A DNA stretch of 51,344 bases from an uncultured Solimonas sp. (GTDB lineage: Bacteria; Pseudomonadota; Gammaproteobacteria; Nevskiales; Nevskiaceae), in the NCBI GenBank assembly GCA_946478985.1, contig CAMLDZ010000009.1, forward strand, positions 1-51,344. Reading direction: 5' to 3'. Position 1 is the first letter of the stretch. Every line of letters begins with the position of its first letter. Shown in pieces: positions 49,866 through 51,344 of the stretch. The notes below the pieces were generated by a model. That model made no database searches. It was not told the origin of the DNA and saw only the letters and a program-made list of their open reading frames with translations. The position numbers and the translations under genes are program-made.

Positions 49866-50456
49866 TTAAGCGGCGCGCAGCAGCACGTAGACCGCGCCGG
49901 TGCCGCCGTCGACCGGGCGCGCACTGCAGTACGCCAGCACATCGCGCCGCCGTGCCAGCCAGCTGCCGAGCAGCGACTTGAGCACCGGCCCGCTGTTCGG
50001 CGAGCCGTTGCCCTTGCCGTGGATGATGCGTACGCAGCGACGGTCCTGCTCACGGCAGCGCAGCAGGAATTCGGCGACGGCGAGGCGGGCGCGCTCGCGG
50101 TTGTGGCCGTGCAGATCGAGCTCGGCCTCGATGCGGTAATGGCCGCGCCGCAGCCGCCGCATCACGCTGTCCTGCACGCCGTGCGCGCGATAGAGCAGGG
50201 TGTCGCCGCTGTCGACGATGTCCGGATCGGGGTCGGCCAGCAACTCCTTGAGCACTTCAAGGTCGTCGGCCAGGCGCTGCCGCGGCTGCGTCGACGGCGC
50301 TGCCGGCCGCTCGCTGTGGCGCGTCGACGGCGGTTGCCGGCGCACGCCCGCCAGCGCCAGCCGGAACAGGCTGGCATCGTCGTCGGAGGGGGCGTCGTGA
50401 GCGTCGCGGGAATCAGGGGGCACGGCGGCATTCCGTTTCCGTGGTGGGCCGATCAT
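49866..50456 (-). CDS. Smr-domain protein (MutS2/SmrA-like endonuclease family)
   Basis: 196 residues from the ATG at 50456; an ATG at 50483 would add nine residues. The same frame is open to 51062 but that part is shadow across surE. The C-terminal Smr domain is complete: AELDLHGHNRERARLAVAEFL with the LDLHG motif, then RCVRIIHGKGNGSPNSG with the HGKG motif, ending AYCSARPVDGGTGAVYVLL. The N-terminal 70 residues are charged and disordered-looking (DDDASLFRLALAGVRRQ). Bacterial single-Smr proteins cleave collided-ribosome mRNA (SmrB) or act in DNA or RNA processing; here it is closer to the short SmrA/SmrB-type architecture. Divergent from surE. Confidence 0.9.
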   Translation of the reverse strand: MIGPPRKRNAAVPPDSRDAHDAPSDDDASLFRLALAGVRRQPPSTRHSERPAAPSTQPRQRLADDLEVLKELLADPDPDIVDSGDTLLYRAHGVQDSVMRRLRRGHYRIEAELDLHGHNRERARLAVAEFLLRCREQDRRCVRIIHGKGNGSPNSGPVLKSLLGSWLARRRDVLAYCSARPVDGGTGAVYVLLRAA

Positions 50457-50458
50457 AT

Positions 50459-50473
50459 CCGCTAAACTAGCGG
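50459..50473. promoter_or_regulatory. Inverted repeat in the smr-surE divergent interval
   Basis: CCGCTA-AAC-TAGCGG, a perfect 6-bp inverted repeat, in the 63 bases between the Smr start and surE. Could be an operator or a small hairpin in the surE leader; no regulator is identified. Confidence 0.3.
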
Positions 50474-50519
50474 CACTGAACATGGCCCGGTGCCGCAGGC
50501 TGACGCGGCATCTCTTGCA

Positions 50520-51266
50520 ATGAAAATCCTGCTTTCCAATGACGACGGCTGTCAGGCGCCAGGACTGGTCTGCCTGCGCAAACACCTTCTGCAGGCGCAT
50601 GAGGTTCGCACGGTCGCGCCGGACCGCAACCGCAGCGGCGCCAGCCATTCGCTGACGCTGATGCGGCCGCTGCGCGTGCAGCAGCACGACGACGGCACCA
50701 TGTGCGTCGACGGCACGCCGACCGACTGCGTGCATCTGGCGCTGCAGGGTCTGATTGACTTCAAGCCCGATCTGGTCGTGTCCGGCATCAACGCCGGCTC
50801 CAACCTCGGCGACGACACGCTGTACTCGGGCACCGTCGCCGCGGCGATGGAAGGCCGCCAGCTCGGCTATGCGGCGCTGGCGATCTCCAACGTCTCGCAC
50901 ACGCCGGAGCATCTGGACACCGCCGGTCGCGTGACGATGCGCCTGATCGAGCAGCTGCAGGCGCAGCCGCTGCCGCTGGACACCATCCTCAACGTCAACG
51001 TGCCGGACGTGCCGTTCGACCAGCTGCGCGGCTTCGAGGTCACGCGCACCGGCCACCGCCATCGTTCCGAAGAGGTGCTGAAGTCACGCGATCCGCGCGG
51101 CCGGCCGATCTACTGGATCGGCGCCGCCGGTGCCGAGGCGGATTGCGGACCCGGCACGGACTTCCACGCCGTCGCCAACCAGCGTGTGGCGATCACGCCG
51201 CTGCTGGTCGATCTGACGCGCTACTCGATGCTGGAGCAGCTGCAGCAATGGGCGGTGCACTTGTGA
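50520..51266 (+). CDS. surE: 5'/3'-nucleotidase SurE
   Basis: 248 residues from the ATG at 50520 (MKILLSNDDGCQAPG); a GTG 30 bases upstream is less likely. A metal-dependent survival phosphatase acting on nucleoside monophosphates, often with exopolyphosphatase activity. The SNDDG motif supplies the two metal-binding aspartates; RNRSGASHSLTL, the GTPTDCVHLAL segment and LVVSGINAGSNLGDDTLYSGTVAAAMEG carry the conserved Ser, Asn and substrate residues. The stop overlaps the next gene start as GTGA. In many gammaproteobacteria surE is followed by pcm, nlpD and rpoS; pcm appears next here. Confidence 0.97.
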   Translation: MKILLSNDDGCQAPGLVCLRKHLLQAHEVRTVAPDRNRSGASHSLTLMRPLRVQQHDDGTMCVDGTPTDCVHLALQGLIDFKPDLVVSGINAGSNLGDDTLYSGTVAAAMEGRQLGYAALAISNVSHTPEHLDTAGRVTMRLIEQLQAQPLPLDTILNVNVPDVPFDQLRGFEVTRTGHRHRSEEVLKSRDPRGRPIYWIGAAGAEADCGPGTDFHAVANQRVAITPLLVDLTRYSMLEQLQQWAVHL

Positions 51267-51344
51267 CGCCGCGCAGCGCGCAGCCGCCGGTGGTGAACGC
51301 CGCGCAGGCGCGCCTGATCGAGGATCTCAAGCAGCAGGGCATCA
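51263..51344 (+). CDS. pcm: Probable protein-L-isoaspartate O-methyltransferase, truncated by window edge
   Basis: Only the first 27 codons are present. Starts with GTG at 51263, overlapping the surE stop by four bases. The visible sequence ends RLIEDLKQQGI, which resembles the N-terminal helix of Pcm (xRVxxLVxxLRxxGI). Pcm methylates isoaspartyl residues to start protein repair. The call rests on this short match and on the surE-pcm gene order. Confidence 0.7.
   Translation, partial: MTPRSAQPPVVNAAQARLIEDLKQQGI

Noticed and set aside
50457..51062. Upstream extension of the Smr-domain frame across surE
   Set aside because: Antisense to surE, which is well supported.

Overview
This window is a GC-rich, gene-dense stretch of bacterial chromosome. 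Gene content and order point to a gammaproteobacterium, possibly of the Xanthomonadales/Nevskiales type. The order map-glnD-dapD divergent from rpsB-tsf-pyrH-frr-uppS-cdsA-dxr-rseP-bamA-skp-lpxD-fabZ-lpxA-lpxB-rnhB-dnaE-accA-tilS-pyrG-kdsA-eno-ftsB-ispD-ispF is characteristic of that class. I cannot name the genus from sequence alone.

Layout. (1) 1-7.9 kb: a 5'-truncated MerR-type regulator, then a complete RND efflux system read leftwards (periplasmic adaptor, inner-membrane pump, outer-membrane lipoprotein). A divergent TetR/AcrR regulator and a perfect 8+8 bp inverted repeat lie over the predicted -10 box of the efflux promoter. A small MscS-type channel gene follows. (2) 8.0-11.9 kb: tRNA-Ser(UGA), class I fructose-bisphosphate aldolase, an SDR oxidoreductase, dapE (with an in-frame repeat-derived insert) and a DUF2721-type membrane protein. 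(3) 11.9-16.3 kb, leftward: map-glnD-dapD, with a 121-bp imperfect palindrome between glnD and dapD. (4) 16.4-43.6 kb, rightward: a 27-kb run of essential genes. They cover translation (rpsB, tsf, frr, tilS), nucleotides (pyrH, pyrG), isoprenoid and undecaprenyl-phosphate synthesis (uppS, dxr, ispD, ispF), phospholipid and fatty acid synthesis (cdsA, fabZ, accA), outer-membrane assembly (rseP, bamA, skp), lipid A/KDO synthesis (lpxD, lpxA, lpxB, kdsA), replication (rnhB, dnaE), glycolysis (eno) and division (ftsB). An exported peroxiredoxin gene sits between lpxA and lpxB. (5) 43.6-50.5 kb: an accessory block between ispF and surE (acyl-CoA dehydrogenase, Nu-class-like GST, SDR dehydrogenase, molybdopterin oxidoreductase with divergent TetR regulator, Smr-domain protein). 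(6) 50.5 kb to end: surE and the start of a probable pcm.

How the genes work together: the central run supplies envelope precursors (isoprenoid carrier, CDP-diacylglycerol, lipid A, KDO) together with the machinery that inserts outer-membrane proteins. glnD, dapD and dapE connect nitrogen signalling with lysine/meso-diaminopimelate supply. The efflux and accessory blocks look like detoxification or catabolic functions under local TetR control.

I found no clearly new multi-gene system. The most unusual features are insertions inside conserved proteins: about 50 residues in the EF-Ts coiled-coil region, an Ala/Lys-rich segment of about 18 extra residues in enolase, and about 31 residues in DapE that coincide with a palindromic repeat. 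Also notable are the repeat elements themselves, the foldable rpsB leader, and the peroxiredoxin inside the lpx run. All calls come from reading the sequence without database searches.
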